Of a stretch of 64,000 nt of DNA, positions 1-8,945 are shown one piece after another. Position 1 is the first letter of the stretch. Each line of letters begins with the position of its first letter. Source of the DNA: Granulicella arctica. GTDB lineage: Bacteria > Acidobacteriota > Terriglobia > Terriglobales > Acidobacteriaceae. Location: contig NZ_JACCCW010000002.1 of the NCBI RefSeq assembly GCF_013410065.1, positions 1,054,001 through 1,118,000 of the forward strand. The letters run 5' to 3'. The position numbers were made by a program, and so were the translations under genes. The notes under the pieces are model-generated. The model searched no databases. It had not been told where the DNA came from and worked only from the letters and a program-made list of their open reading frames with translations.

Positions 1-2946
1 AAAGCCAGCCGATAAGGCGGCTTCCACAGCGGTCATCCCTTCTGCCATCTGCTCTTGCGCAAAGCTGACTACGAGAATGCTGTTTGCCGTTGCCACGCCC
101 ATGCACATGATGGACCCGGTGAGGGCCGGCACGCTGATGCGCGTATGGGTGAGGAAGAGAAACCATACGATTCCGCACAACGCAGCGGGCAGCGCGGCGA
201 TGATGATGAATGGATCAAGCCATGATTGGAAGTTCACGACGATCAGCAGATAGACCAGGACGATCGAGAAGAAGAGACCACCTACAAGACCGATGAAGGA
301 CTCGCGCATCGTCTGAATCTGGCCGCGAACGATAACCTGCGCACCACGCGGCAGCGACTTCTTGTTGTTTGCGATGATCTTGTCGATCTCTTTCGCTACG
401 CTCGCGAGATCGGTGTTCTCGACCGATCCATAGATATCGATGACTGGTTGAACGTTGTAGTGGCTTACTGTGCCTGGCTCCGTGCCTCGCGTGATCGACG
501 CCAGATTGCCGAGGATCTGTGGAGGCGCACCATTTGTACCCGTGACAGGGATATTGCGAAGGTCCTGCAAATTTTGCAGGTCGTACTGAGGCTCCTGAAT
601 GGCAATGTTGTAGGTGACTCCGTTCTGCGGATTGAGCCAATAGGAGGGAGCCGTCTGGAAGCTGCCGCTGAGCGTGACGAGCAAGTTTCCTGCCACATCT
701 CTCTGCGTATATCCAACTTGTTGTGCCTGTGTACGATCGACAGCCACGGTAAATTTCGGTGCGTCGAAGGGCTGCTGAATACGGAGGTCGGTTGTTCCTG
801 CGACTTGGCGTATTTGTGCAAGGAGCTTCTGGGCGTAGTCGCGGTCTGCCTGAATATCGCTGCCGACCACCTGAACATCGAGCGGGGCCGGCAGGCCGAA
901 GTTCAGGATCTGACTGACGATATCGGTTGGAAGATAGTAGAACGTTGTTCCGGGGAACTTCGTCAGCAGGCGACGACGCAGCTCCTGCATATAGGGGGCA
1001 GTGGGATGATGGTCCTCGTTCAATGTGACAAGGATGTCCGCGTCCCCGGTGCCTACCGGTGCGGAGTTGCTGTAGGACAGGTTGAGTCCGCTGTAGGGGA
1101 GGCCGATATTGTCGATGATCGTCACCAGCTCAGACTTCGGGATGAGCTCGCGAACCGTCTGATCGATCTCGTCACAGAGCTTGGCCGTCTCTTCGATTCG
1201 CGTCCCCATTGGTGCGCGCACGTGAAGCTTGAACTGACCACTGTCTACAGTGGGGAAGAAATCCTGTCCAAGCCATGGATACAGGACCCCCATGGATACG
1301 AGGCAGAAGCCGAAGAAGCACAGCAGGAATATTGCTCGGCTCTCGACGCAGATCGCGAGAAAACTATGGTATGCGGAGCGGAGGCGTTCAAAGTTGCGCT
1401 CGAAGACTCGCTGGAAGACGATGAAGGGATTCCGGCTCGTCTTCTTTGCCTCCTCTGCTGCTTCAGAGTGCGGCTTTAGCAAATACTTTGCCATGGTGGG
1501 CACGATGGTTCGGGAGAGGAAGTACGAGGCGAGCATGGCAAAGACGACGGCCTCTGCGAGGGGCACAAAGAGGTACCGAGCGACGCCGCTCAGGAAAAAC
1601 ATGGGTACAAAGACGATGCAGATCGACAGGGTCGAGACGAAAGCTGGAATGGCGATCTGCGCGGCTCCATCGAGGATTGCCTGCTCTGTCTCTTTTCCGA
1701 GCTCGATGTTGCGATTGATATTTTCGATTTCGACTGTGGCGTCATCGACAAGGATGCCGACGGCCAGTGCGAGGCCGCCGAGCGTCATGATGTTGATCGT
1801 CTCGCCGAGCGCGCTCATGGTGATGATTGAAACTAAGATCGAGAGAGGGATGGAGACGGCGATGATGATGGTACTGCGCCAGCTTCCCAGGAACACAAGG
1901 ATCATGATGGCGGTGAGGCAAGCGGCAATCAGCGCCTCGCGAACGACTCCATTGATGGCACCGCGGACGAATACGGATTGGTCCGCCAGCGGCTGAATTC
2001 TCAATTGAGGAGGCAGGGCTGCGGAGATTTGCGGGAGGCGATCGCGGACGCGTCGGATGATATCGAGCGTGGAGACACTGCCGGACTTTTGAATTGTAAC
2101 CAGCGACGATCGTTGCCCGTCTACTCGAACGATGTTCGTTTGCGGCGGAAAGCCATCCCGGACATGGCTTACGTCATGGACGTAGATGGTGGCACCGTTG
2201 ATTGTCCGAATCGGCAGATCGTTCAGTTCCTGGATGGTTTGCGGACTACTATTCGTCTCGACCTGATACTCGTATGAACCAACCTTGGCTGTACCGGCGG
2301 GCAGAACAATGTTTTGCGCATTGAACGCATTGACGACATCGCTTGGAGAGAGTCCCTTTGCCTGTAGCGCCTGGCTGTCGATATCGACCTGGACCTGCCG
2401 CTGTTTGCCTCCGTAGGGAAAGGGGATCGATGCGCCTTGTACGGTCGCGAGCTGGGTACGGATGAAGTTAGTGCCGATGTCGTTGAACTGTTGCTCCGAG
2501 ATGCCTTGTCCTGAGAGGGAAAGCTGGAGCACCGGAACGCTCGATGCACTGTAGGTGATGATGAGCGGCGGGGTTGTGCCCGGCGGCAGTTGCCGGAGCG
2601 CCGTCTGAGCGATGGCGGTAACCTCGGCTACTCCTGCCGGAACGTTTGCATTGGGTTGAAAAAATACTTTGATGACTGCGATTCCGTTGAGCGATTGCGA
2701 CTCAATGTGTTCGATGTCGTTCACGGTCGTCGTCATATTGCGCTCAAACGGCGTGACGATCCGATTCGCCATCTCCTGGGGAGACAGCCCCGCATAGTTC
2801 CAGACGATGGAGACTACGGGGATATTGATGTTGGGAAAGATGTCTGTGGGCGTGCGGAGAATCACGATCGGGCCCAGGATCAACAGCAGCAGCGAAAGTA
2901 CAACAAACGTGTAAGGCCTGCGCAAGGCAAGTCGAACAATCCACAT
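1..2946 (-). CDS. RND efflux permease, partial (C-terminus outside window)
   Basis: Inner-membrane proton-driven efflux pump subunit of the AcrB/HAE1 superfamily. The reading frame begins at an ATG at 2946 and stays open to base 1, so about 982 codons are visible and the last transmembrane part is missing. The N-terminus (MWIVRLALRRPYTFVV) is the usual cytoplasmic helix plus TM1, followed by the porter-domain motif DIFPNINIPVVSIVW. Around 1744-1755 the complement encodes GILVDDATVEIEN, the TM4 segment with the paired aspartates of the proton relay. No adaptor or TolC gene lies beside it in this window; partners may lie beyond base 1. It is a different protein from the pump at 8946-12074. Substrate unknown. 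Confidence 0.9.
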   Translation of the reverse strand, partial: MWIVRLALRRPYTFVVLSLLLLILGPIVILRTPTDIFPNINIPVVSIVWNYAGLSPQEMANRIVTPFERNMTTTVNDIEHIESQSLNGIAVIKVFFQPNANVPAGVAEVTAIAQTALRQLPPGTTPPLIITYSASSVPVLQLSLSGQGISEQQFNDIGTNFIRTQLATVQGASIPFPYGGKQRQVQVDIDSQALQAKGLSPSDVVNAFNAQNIVLPAGTAKVGSYEYQVETNSSPQTIQELNDLPIRTINGATIYVHDVSHVRDGFPPQTNIVRVDGQRSSLVTIQKSGSVSTLDIIRRVRDRLPQISAALPPQLRIQPLADQSVFVRGAINGVVREALIAACLTAIMILVFLGSWRSTIIIAVSIPLSILVSIITMSALGETINIMTLGGLALAVGILVDDATVEIENINRNIELGKETEQAILDGAAQIAIPAFVSTLSICIVFVPMFFLSGVARYLFVPLAEAVVFAMLASYFLSRTIVPTMAKYLLKPHSEAAEEAKKTSRNPFIVFQRVFERNFERLRSAYHSFLAICVESRAIFLLCFFGFCLVSMGVLYPWLGQDFFPTVDSGQFKLHVRAPMGTRIEETAKLCDEIDQTVRELIPKSELVTIIDNIGLPYSGLNLSYSNSAPVGTGDADILVTLNEDHHPTAPYMQELRRRLLTKFPGTTFYYLPTDIVSQILNFGLPAPLDVQVVGSDIQADRDYAQKLLAQIRQVAGTTDLRIQQPFDAPKFTVAVDRTQAQQVGYTQRDVAGNLLVTLSGSFQTAPSYWLNPQNGVTYNIAIQEPQYDLQNLQDLRNIPVTGTNGAPPQILGNLASITRGTEPGTVSHYNVQPVIDIYGSVENTDLASVAKEIDKIIANNKKSLPRGAQVIVRGQIQTMRESFIGLVGGLFFSIVLVYLLIVVNFQSWLDPFIIIAALPAALCGIVWFLFLTHTRISVPALTGSIMCMGVATANSILVVSFAQEQMAEGMTAVEAALSAGF

Positions 2947-3145
2947 GAAACTTCTCCTGAGCCCTTACAGTTGTAAGATTTCTGCCGCCAGCAAATGCGC
3001 GTTATTGTTCGCCGCTCTGCTGCGCCTGTTCTTTGGACGCTTCAGGTCGCCGCCAAGCCTCATTTTTTATATGCCCTCATTTTAGAGAAGGAATACGCTG
3101 TTGGCGACCCGGTGTAAAAAAGCCAGTGTTTACCTGCGAAGCGAC

Positions 3146-3922
3146 TTACCAGGCATGATAAAAACCGTCTCTCTGATGGAGCTGCACTTCGGTTTCAAAG
3201 AGGCTGGACAGCCTCGAGGCTGTCAGTAACTGCTCCTTCGGTCCGTCAGCGACGATGCGCCCTTCGCGCATCATCAGCACACGGTTCATCTCGGGTAGAA
3301 TGTCGGCGATGAGATGGGTGATGAGCAGGATACCGGTTCCCTGACAGGCAAGGCGCTGGAGCAGCAGGCGCAGGTCGCGTTGGGCTGACAGGTCGAGTGC
3401 GTTCGAAGGCTCGTCCAGCAGAAGCATATCGGCAGAACCTACGAGGGCGCGACCGATCATGATGCGCCGCTGCTGTCCGGCGGACATCTCTCCGACCTCT
3501 TTGTTCCGCAAACTCAGGGCATCGATCTGCTCGAGCACCTCGTTTGCCCGGTCTTTCATCTCGGGCGTTATGGTGAGATTTGGCCAGAGGGTACTGCTCG
3601 AGAAGAATCCGGAGAGAATGGCATCGAAACCTGTGGTTCGCCGCGTCTGTTTGCCGGGCAGCTCCGCGGAGACGACGCCGAGCTTCTTTTTCAGCTCCGT
3701 CAGATCCCAACGCTCACGCCCGAAGATGCTGACACGGGTCCCTGGCTGAACCAGCGGATAGCATTCACAGGTCATGGTTTTGATGAGTGTGGATTTACCG
3801 CAGCCGTTGGGTCCGAGGATGGCTAGATGTTCGCCGCGCTGGATGCTTAGATTGATGTCATGAAGGACAACGGTGTCGCCACGGGCGACATTGACGTGCT
3901 CAAGGTGCAGAAAAGGCAGCAT
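3146..3922 (-). CDS. ABC transporter ATP-binding protein
   Basis: A 258-residue stand-alone nucleotide-binding subunit. The Walker A motif GPNGCGKST lies at about residues 37-45, the signature MSAGQQRR at about 145-152, Walker B MLLLDEPSNA at about 166-175, and an H-loop in LLITHL. The signature departs from the canonical LSGGQ but keeps the S-G-Q core. It resembles the YlmA / molybdate-type ATPases. No permease gene lies next to it, so the transported substrate cannot be told. The gene upstream on the same strand is an uncertain small frame. Confidence 0.85.
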   Translation of the reverse strand: MLPFLHLEHVNVARGDTVVLHDINLSIQRGEHLAILGPNGCGKSTLIKTMTCECYPLVQPGTRVSIFGRERWDLTELKKKLGVVSAELPGKQTRRTTGFDAILSGFFSSSTLWPNLTITPEMKDRANEVLEQIDALSLRNKEVGEMSAGQQRRIMIGRALVGSADMLLLDEPSNALDLSAQRDLRLLLQRLACQGTGILLITHLIADILPEMNRVLMMREGRIVADGPKEQLLTASRLSSLFETEVQLHQRDGFYHAW

Positions 3923-3987
3923 GATGCTACCTAGAATAACGGCTTCGGCATCGGCGAGTCAGTAGGAGGAACGAGCGTTGGCAACGA

Positions 3988-4269
3988 CTAGAACGAGGTC
4001 TTCTGCCACTCCGCCTTCTCGGACTCTGTCACCGGGCTCAGGACAGCGCTCTTGTACCAGGCGAAGAAGTTTCGAAAGGACGAGCCGACCTTCGTCGCGA
4101 GCCGCGGTCGCTGTTCCGAAGCCTGTGACACTCGAGGCAATCCAGCTTTATGAAGCGCTTTTTCTCTCGTGACTAAGGTGCCCATGAACATCCTCGGGTT
4201 GACAGATGACTCTTCAACCAATTGCTTCTCGTCGCTGCGATTCAGCAACCATACGAGCGAATTACGCAA
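3988..4269 (-). CDS. hypothetical protein (doubtful)
   Basis: A 93-codon frame with a TTG as its first start and no clear ribosome binding site; an internal ATG would give about 67 residues. The C-terminal part (FFAWYKSAVLSPVTESEKAE) looks more protein-like than the rest, and the composition is not membrane or low complexity. I do not recognise a family. It could be a small real gene, the remnant of a longer one, or a chance frame. Confidence 0.25.
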   Translation of the reverse strand: MRNSLVWLLNRSDEKQLVEESSVNPRMFMGTLVTREKALHKAGLPRVSQASEQRPRLATKVGSSFRNFFAWYKSAVLSPVTESEKAEWQKTSF

Positions 4270-4792
4270 GCAGAAGCGAAATGATCTTAGCGCAAACTTT
4301 AGTGAACATTCAACTCTTTGGTAACCATCATAAATAGGTTACTTTAATGTTGGCTGTTTTAGGTCGGAAAAGAGGAGGCATGGCCTCTGCGTTGAACTCT
4401 CCTGTGCGGATGCTCCCCAGGGCAAAGATCAGGGGAATATGGCCGACACAAGCCTGTTCACGGGAAGATCGTCCGCGCAACTTGCGGAGATGAGTTTGCC
4501 CTATCGGAGTACATATGCCTCGGGTTGATGCTGCGCTGGGGAGAAGCGACGCTTGGGTACTCTTTCTGCGCAGATGTTTAAAGCTGAGGGACTATGGAGC
4601 GGTGTGCGGGTGCAATGATTTCCTCAGCGGGTGAAGCCCCGTTTCTTTCCACTCCTTATAAGGCGTAGCTGAAGTCGTACCCTTTCACACCTCTCCTTCG
4701 ATTGCAGTCTTTAAACAGGTTTTGAGGCGGCACAACAGCTACACCCTCGATCGATTCTTTCCGGCGGACTGAGAGACGGCGCACGTGATTGC
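4270..4792. other. 523-bp intergenic stretch, possible degenerate repeat
   Basis: No convincing gene in either direction. A 37-codon frame from the ATG at 4380 sits directly against an AGGAGG with almost no spacer, so it is unlikely to be translated. Around 4621-4690 are the phrases GGGTGAAGCCCCG and GTAGCTGAAGTCGTACCCTTTC. These resemble, as I remember them, the GCTGAAGCCGTGCCCTT-type intergenic repeats scattered in Terriglobia genomes, here in decayed form. The stretch probably also holds upstream control sequence for the gene to its left. Confidence 0.4.
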
Positions 4793-5548
4793 CTATTGCA
4801 TATTGCGGAGGACGGAGCCGACCAGACCTCCGACGACGCCACCCTCTGCTTGTTGAACGCGCTCAACCTTCATGTATTCCTGAAGCTGGTGCGCAAGACG
4901 GGAGATGGGCAGGGTCTGTAGCCAGACTCGGCCGGGGCCTGTGAGGGCGGCAAGGAAGATGCCGTCGCCGCCGAAGATCATGTTCTTGATCCCGGGAATG
5001 CGAGCGATTTGGAAGGCGACGCTGGACTGAAATGCACCGACATGTCCGGGGTGAACACGGAGCGTCTCACCGGGAGCGAGGTCTTTTACGATGACTTCAC
5101 CGGAGAGTTCAAGCCATGCTATTCCCTGCCCTGAGACCTTCTGGAGGAGGAAGCCGTCGCCGCCGAAGATACCGGCTCCCAGAGACTGCTGGAAGCCGAC
5201 GCCGAGGTTGACTGCGGCGGTGGCGCAGAGGAAGCCGTGGCGATGAATCAGGTACTCCTGATTGGAGTTGACGTCGACCGGGACGATGTGGCCGGGGACA
5301 CGGGTTGCGAAGGCGACCTCGCCTGGCGCTCCGACGGCGCGGTATTCGGTCATGAACAGCGATCCACCACCGACGACGCGCTTGATGGCACCGAAGAAGC
5401 CTCCGCCGCCGCCCATCTGGGTATGCGTGGTCATCTGGACTGAGGAGGACATCCAGGAGAGTTCGCCGGCTTCGGAGACAATGGCGTCGTTGGGGCCAAG
5501 GGCGAACTCGAGGACGGGCATGGTGGTTCCGAGGATGCGGCTTTGCAT
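4793..5548 (-). CDS. AIM24 / TIGR00266 family protein
   Basis: A 251-residue protein of the AIM24 family, a beta-rich trimer-like fold found in bacteria and mitochondria whose role is not known. The repeated Gly-rich turns (GGGGGFFGAIKRVVGGGSLF, then IFGGDGFLLQKVSGQG and IFGGDGIFLAALTGPG) and the pattern LELSGEVIVKDLAPGETLRVHPGHV are typical. The frame stays open further upstream to 5671, but the ATG at 5548 has an AGGAG five bases before it and starts where the family starts. No signal peptide. It is divergent from the two-component operon at 5689, so the 140 bp between them probably holds both promoters. Confidence 0.85.
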   Translation of the reverse strand: MQSRILGTTMPVLEFALGPNDAIVSEAGELSWMSSSVQMTTHTQMGGGGGFFGAIKRVVGGGSLFMTEYRAVGAPGEVAFATRVPGHIVPVDVNSNQEYLIHRHGFLCATAAVNLGVGFQQSLGAGIFGGDGFLLQKVSGQGIAWLELSGEVIVKDLAPGETLRVHPGHVGAFQSSVAFQIARIPGIKNMIFGGDGIFLAALTGPGRVWLQTLPISRLAHQLQEYMKVERVQQAEGGVVGGLVGSVLRNMQ

Positions 5549-5688
5549 AGGTACTCCTGAATTGAACTGAATTCGACGTGTGAAGTATATCTGGCGACGG
5601 GATGGGCGGCGAGATAATCCTGTTGGATTAATGAGCCATGCCAGGAAATGCGATGCGCGTTCTCGGTACACTGCATTCGGAGAACAAG

Positions 5689-6375
5689 ATGCGGATTCTT
5701 CTGGTTGAAGACGAGCACCGGCTGGCCGAAAATGTGGCGGCGGCGATTCGTGATGGTGCTGGGTTTGCGGTGGATGTGGCGGAAGACGGAAAGACGGGGC
5801 TTGATCTGGCGGCTTATGGGCATTATGACCTGATTGTGCTCGATCTGATGCTTCCGCGGTTGGATGGTGCTTCGGTACTGAAGACGGTGCGGAGTCGTGG
5901 AGATCGGACTCCTGTGCTTGTGCTCACGGCGCGGCAAGAGATGCAGAGTGTTATTCAGTTGCTGAATCTTGGCGCGGATGACTATATCGGGAAGCCGTTC
6001 GATCTGGGCGAGTTGCTTGCTCGGGTGAAGGCTCTTGTCCGTCGAGGAAAAGGTGTAGCGACGCCGATACTGCGTTTGCGGGATCTTGAGATCAATACGC
6101 TTGAGCAGAGTGTTCTGCGTGATGGCGTTGCGATCGACCTCTCTCCGACTGAATATCGCATTTTGGAATACCTGCTTCACAAGCCGCGGATCGTGGTTTC
6201 CAAAAGGGAGTTGCTGGAGCACCTCTACGATTACAACTGGGAGCGCCACTCGAATGTCATTGAGGCGCATGTTTCCAACCTGCGCAAGAAGCTGGACTCT
6301 GCCGAAGGGCATCCTTATATCCTGACGCTGCGCGGGCGCGGCTATAAGCTTCAGCCGGATGAGACGGCATCGTGA
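5689..6375 (+). CDS. OmpR/PhoB-family response regulator
   Basis: A DNA-binding response regulator of 228 residues. The receiver domain starts with MRILLVEDE, carries the phospho-acceptor Asp at residue 52 (VLDLMLP), the Thr in VLTAR and the Lys in GKPFD. A winged-helix domain follows (LSPTEYRILEYLL ... VIEAHVSNLRKKL ... LRGRGYKL). Upstream in-frame ATGs exist at 5638 and 5653, but the ATG at 5689 has a GGAG six bases before it and matches the family start. The stop overlaps the start of the next gene (GTGA), so the pair is translationally coupled with the sensor kinase. Confidence 0.93.
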   Translation: MRILLVEDEHRLAENVAAAIRDGAGFAVDVAEDGKTGLDLAAYGHYDLIVLDLMLPRLDGASVLKTVRSRGDRTPVLVLTARQEMQSVIQLLNLGADDYIGKPFDLGELLARVKALVRRGKGVATPILRLRDLEINTLEQSVLRDGVAIDLSPTEYRILEYLLHKPRIVVSKRELLEHLYDYNWERHSNVIEAHVSNLRKKLDSAEGHPYILTLRGRGYKLQPDETAS

Positions 6376-7766
6376 AACCGTATTCCATTACTCGGCGGGT
6401 GGTTTCGCTCGTTCTTGTCGTCGAACTGATTGCTGCTATCGGCGTAACTGCTTTTGCGTTTTTCTATGAACGCCACTCCCACTTTCGCGCCTTCGATATC
6501 AGCCTACGTGGACGGGCGGACACCGTGATGGGAGCGGTTGAGGATGCGGACGATGCCAAGCTCGGAGTGATGCTCGACAAGACCGATCTGAAGATGCCGC
6601 GAAAGGATGTCTATGCGGTTCGGGAAGAGGGCGGGCAGGAACTGGGGCAGTCGCCGAACTGGAGCCCCTCTTCGGAGAACTGGGAGGGTGAGGCCGGATA
6701 TTTTCTGCTGAAGGTCAATGGGCGGAGCTATCGGGGTATCCGGTTGCGTGGCGTGCGCGTGGTCGATCCAATGGTCGGGAATGTGCGTCATTCGTTGACT
6801 GTGCTTTATGCCTCTCCTACCAAGGAGGTATGGGAGGGGGTTTTTGGAGCGGTGCAGGTTTTTGCACTGGCGAATGGGCTATTGGTTTTACTGACAGCTT
6901 TGCTGGTTCCGCTGCTTGTGCGGCGCAGCATGAATCCGCTGCACTCGCTTGCGGTGGAGGCCGGAGGCGTTACGGCGACTGCGTGGCAGTTTGCTCCGAA
7001 GGATGACGTGCGGGAGGTCGCAGAGCTCCGACCGCTTGTCGATGCGATGGAGGGAGTTATCCGCCGGCTGGAAAAGTCTTTTACGCAACAGCGGCAGTTT
7101 GTTGGGGATGCTGCGCATGAGCTGAAGACTGCTGTTGCCGTGGTCAAATCTTCGATTCAGCTTCTTGAGCTGCGTGCGAAGACGACGCTGGAGTATGAGT
7201 CTGGGTTGAAACGCTGTTATGCAGATTGCCTGCGCATGGAAGATCTTGCCCAGAAGATGCTGATGATGGCTCGCGTCGAAGAGGCAGGCAAGTCTGAGCC
7301 GACGGAGCGAACTGATCTTGCAGCCGCGGTGCACGCTGCGGTTGCCGAGCTAGCCCCTTTTGCGGCTTTGCGCAGTGTGGAATTTGTGGCAACGGGAGAG
7401 GCTGGGGCGAATGTTGGTATCGATTCAGCGATGCTGCGCAGCTTGCTCGTCAATTTGCTGACGAACGCGGTTCAGCATAGTCCGGCGGCGTCGGAGGTTC
7501 GGGTTGGCGTTGCATGCGATGGGGCGACGGTGGAGCTGCTGGTTGAGGATTTCGGGGAGGGCATCGCGGCAGAGGTGTTGCCTTTTGTCTTCGACCGCTT
7601 TTACCGGGGCGATCCTTCTCGATCCAGAAAGACCGGAGGAACTGGACTGGGGCTTGCTATCTGCAAGACGATCGTCGAACGTGCCCGTGGAAGCATCCGG
7701 ATTGAAAGCGTCCGAGGATCGGGAACGAAGGTGCTGGTCACGTTGCCGGTGTTCGGACAGATTTAA
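6372..7766 (+). CDS. membrane sensor histidine kinase
   Basis: A 464-residue sensor kinase cognate to the regulator before it; it starts with GTG inside the regulator's stop. TM1 is at about residues 10-31, a periplasmic sensor of about 125 residues follows, and TM2 is LLVLLTALLVPLLV. The dimerisation/phospho-acceptor box reads GDAAHELKTAV with His249. The ATPase domain shows the N box (LLVNLLTNAVQHSP), the G1 box (DFGEGI) and the G2 box (GGTGLGLAIC). The periplasmic part has no recognisable sensor fold, so the signal is unknown. The next gene, a secreted beta-propeller protein 89 bp downstream, may be a target. Confidence 0.93.
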   Translation: MKPYSITRRVVSLVLVVELIAAIGVTAFAFFYERHSHFRAFDISLRGRADTVMGAVEDADDAKLGVMLDKTDLKMPRKDVYAVREEGGQELGQSPNWSPSSENWEGEAGYFLLKVNGRSYRGIRLRGVRVVDPMVGNVRHSLTVLYASPTKEVWEGVFGAVQVFALANGLLVLLTALLVPLLVRRSMNPLHSLAVEAGGVTATAWQFAPKDDVREVAELRPLVDAMEGVIRRLEKSFTQQRQFVGDAAHELKTAVAVVKSSIQLLELRAKTTLEYESGLKRCYADCLRMEDLAQKMLMMARVEEAGKSEPTERTDLAAAVHAAVAELAPFAALRSVEFVATGEAGANVGIDSAMLRSLLVNLLTNAVQHSPAASEVRVGVACDGATVELLVEDFGEGIAAEVLPFVFDRFYRGDPSRSRKTGGTGLGLAICKTIVERARGSIRIESVRGSGTKVLVTLPVFGQI

Positions 7767-7855
7767 TCTCAGCCTCATCTTCCTTCAGTGTTTCTTCATG
7801 CAGACAAGCGGAGACTAAGCGTGTTGCTGTGTTTCTACTCTGAAGGAGCTTCTCC

Positions 7856-8884
7856 ATGCGTCTCAAGAATTTGGTGTACTGTCTTCCGCTTGCAGTGTGC
7901 ACGATCCTGCCGTTTGCTCATGCTCAACCAGGACCATATGCCGTCATCGATCGATGGACGATTGGCGGGGAGGGTGGCTGGGACTATCTCACAATGGATT
8001 CCGTTGCGCATCTTCTCTATGTGACTCATGGCACGCGCGTAGAGGTGATCGACACCAAGACTGGGAAGTCTGTTGGAGCTATCACTGGGCTGAAGGGGAC
8101 GCACGGAGTTGCGCTCGACAGTGATGGAAAGTATGGCTATATCAGTGAGGGTGCGGGAAATAATGTTGTTGTGTTCGATCGCAAGAGTTTTGCCAAAGTG
8201 GAGTCCATTCCAGCCGGGACGAACCCCGATGGCATCATCTTCGAGCCGGTTACGAAGACTGTCTGGGCCTTCAATGGCAAGAGCTCGGATGCGACCGTGA
8301 TCGATACGGCTGCGATGAAGGTGATCGGAACCGTGAAGCTCTCCGGCAAACCGGAGTTCCCGCAGGTTGACGGCAAAGGCACGGTCTTCGTCAACATTGA
8401 GTCAAAAAACAGCATCGTCCGCCTGGATGCGAAGAGTCTAAAGGTCGCGGCTGAGTGGCCGCTTACAGGTTGCGAGTCGCCCAGCGGCCTGACGATGGAT
8501 ACGGTGGGACGCAGGCTGTTTTCCGTCTGCGATGAGAAGGTGATGTCGGTTACAGATGCAGACTCGGGCAAGATATTGAAGCTGGTACCAGTTGGGGATG
8601 GACCGGATGCTGCCCGTTATGACGCTGTGAATCATCTGGCTTTTAGCTCCAATGGTGAGGGGACGCTTACGGTAGTCGATACATCAACGAGCGACTACAA
8701 GGTGATCCAGACGCTTCCGACGCAGAAGAGTGCGCGCACGATGGCGATGGATACGAGCACAGACACGATCTATCTTGCTGCTGCAGTGATGGGACCCAAG
8801 CCTGCGGCTACTGCTGAAAATCCGCGGCCTCGAGCTACCGTTACGCCGGGGAGCTTCACGATACTGGTCGTTGGGCGCAAATAA
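7856..8884 (+). CDS. secreted YVTN/YncE-type beta-propeller protein
   Basis: A 342-residue protein with a signal peptide (residues 1-23, cleavage near AHAQ) and beta-propeller blades of the YVTN family: repeats such as VTHGTRVEVIDTKTGKSV, ISEGAGNNVVVFDRKSF and VSVTDADSGKILKL, each ending with a turn between two strands. It is probably periplasmic. Such proteins bind ligands or partners; no catalytic residues can be assigned. An AAGGAG lies eight bases before the ATG. The gene ends just before a strong hairpin that it shares with the converging pump gene. Confidence 0.85.
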   Translation: MRLKNLVYCLPLAVCTILPFAHAQPGPYAVIDRWTIGGEGGWDYLTMDSVAHLLYVTHGTRVEVIDTKTGKSVGAITGLKGTHGVALDSDGKYGYISEGAGNNVVVFDRKSFAKVESIPAGTNPDGIIFEPVTKTVWAFNGKSSDATVIDTAAMKVIGTVKLSGKPEFPQVDGKGTVFVNIESKNSIVRLDAKSLKVAAEWPLTGCESPSGLTMDTVGRRLFSVCDEKVMSVTDADSGKILKLVPVGDGPDAARYDAVNHLAFSSNGEGTLTVVDTSTSDYKVIQTLPTQKSARTMAMDTSTDTIYLAAAVMGPKPAATAENPRPRATVTPGSFTILVVGRK

Positions 8885-8897
8885 CTGATCGACAGAA

Positions 8898-8939
8898 GGC
8901 GAAGGGCCGAAGATGCGATTGGGTCTTCGGCCCTTTGCC
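8898..8939. terminator. bidirectional rho-independent terminator
   Basis: Bases 8902-8913 (AAGGGCCGAAGA) pair perfectly with 8924-8935 around a 10-base loop, and G-U/GC pairs extend the stem to 8898 and 8939. It lies between two converging genes (ends at 8884 and 8946), so it can serve both. Confidence 0.85.
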
Positions 8940-8945
8940 TGCTTG

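Noticed and set aside
226..1479. A long + strand frame of 417 codons and others opposite the RND gene
   Set aside because: They are antisense to a clear RND reading frame that is open from 2946 to base 1 with all family motifs; their translations have no family features.
4380..4495. A 37-codon frame after an AGGAGG
   Set aside because: The AGGAGG is almost against the ATG (one-base spacer) and the product is basic with no recognisable feature.
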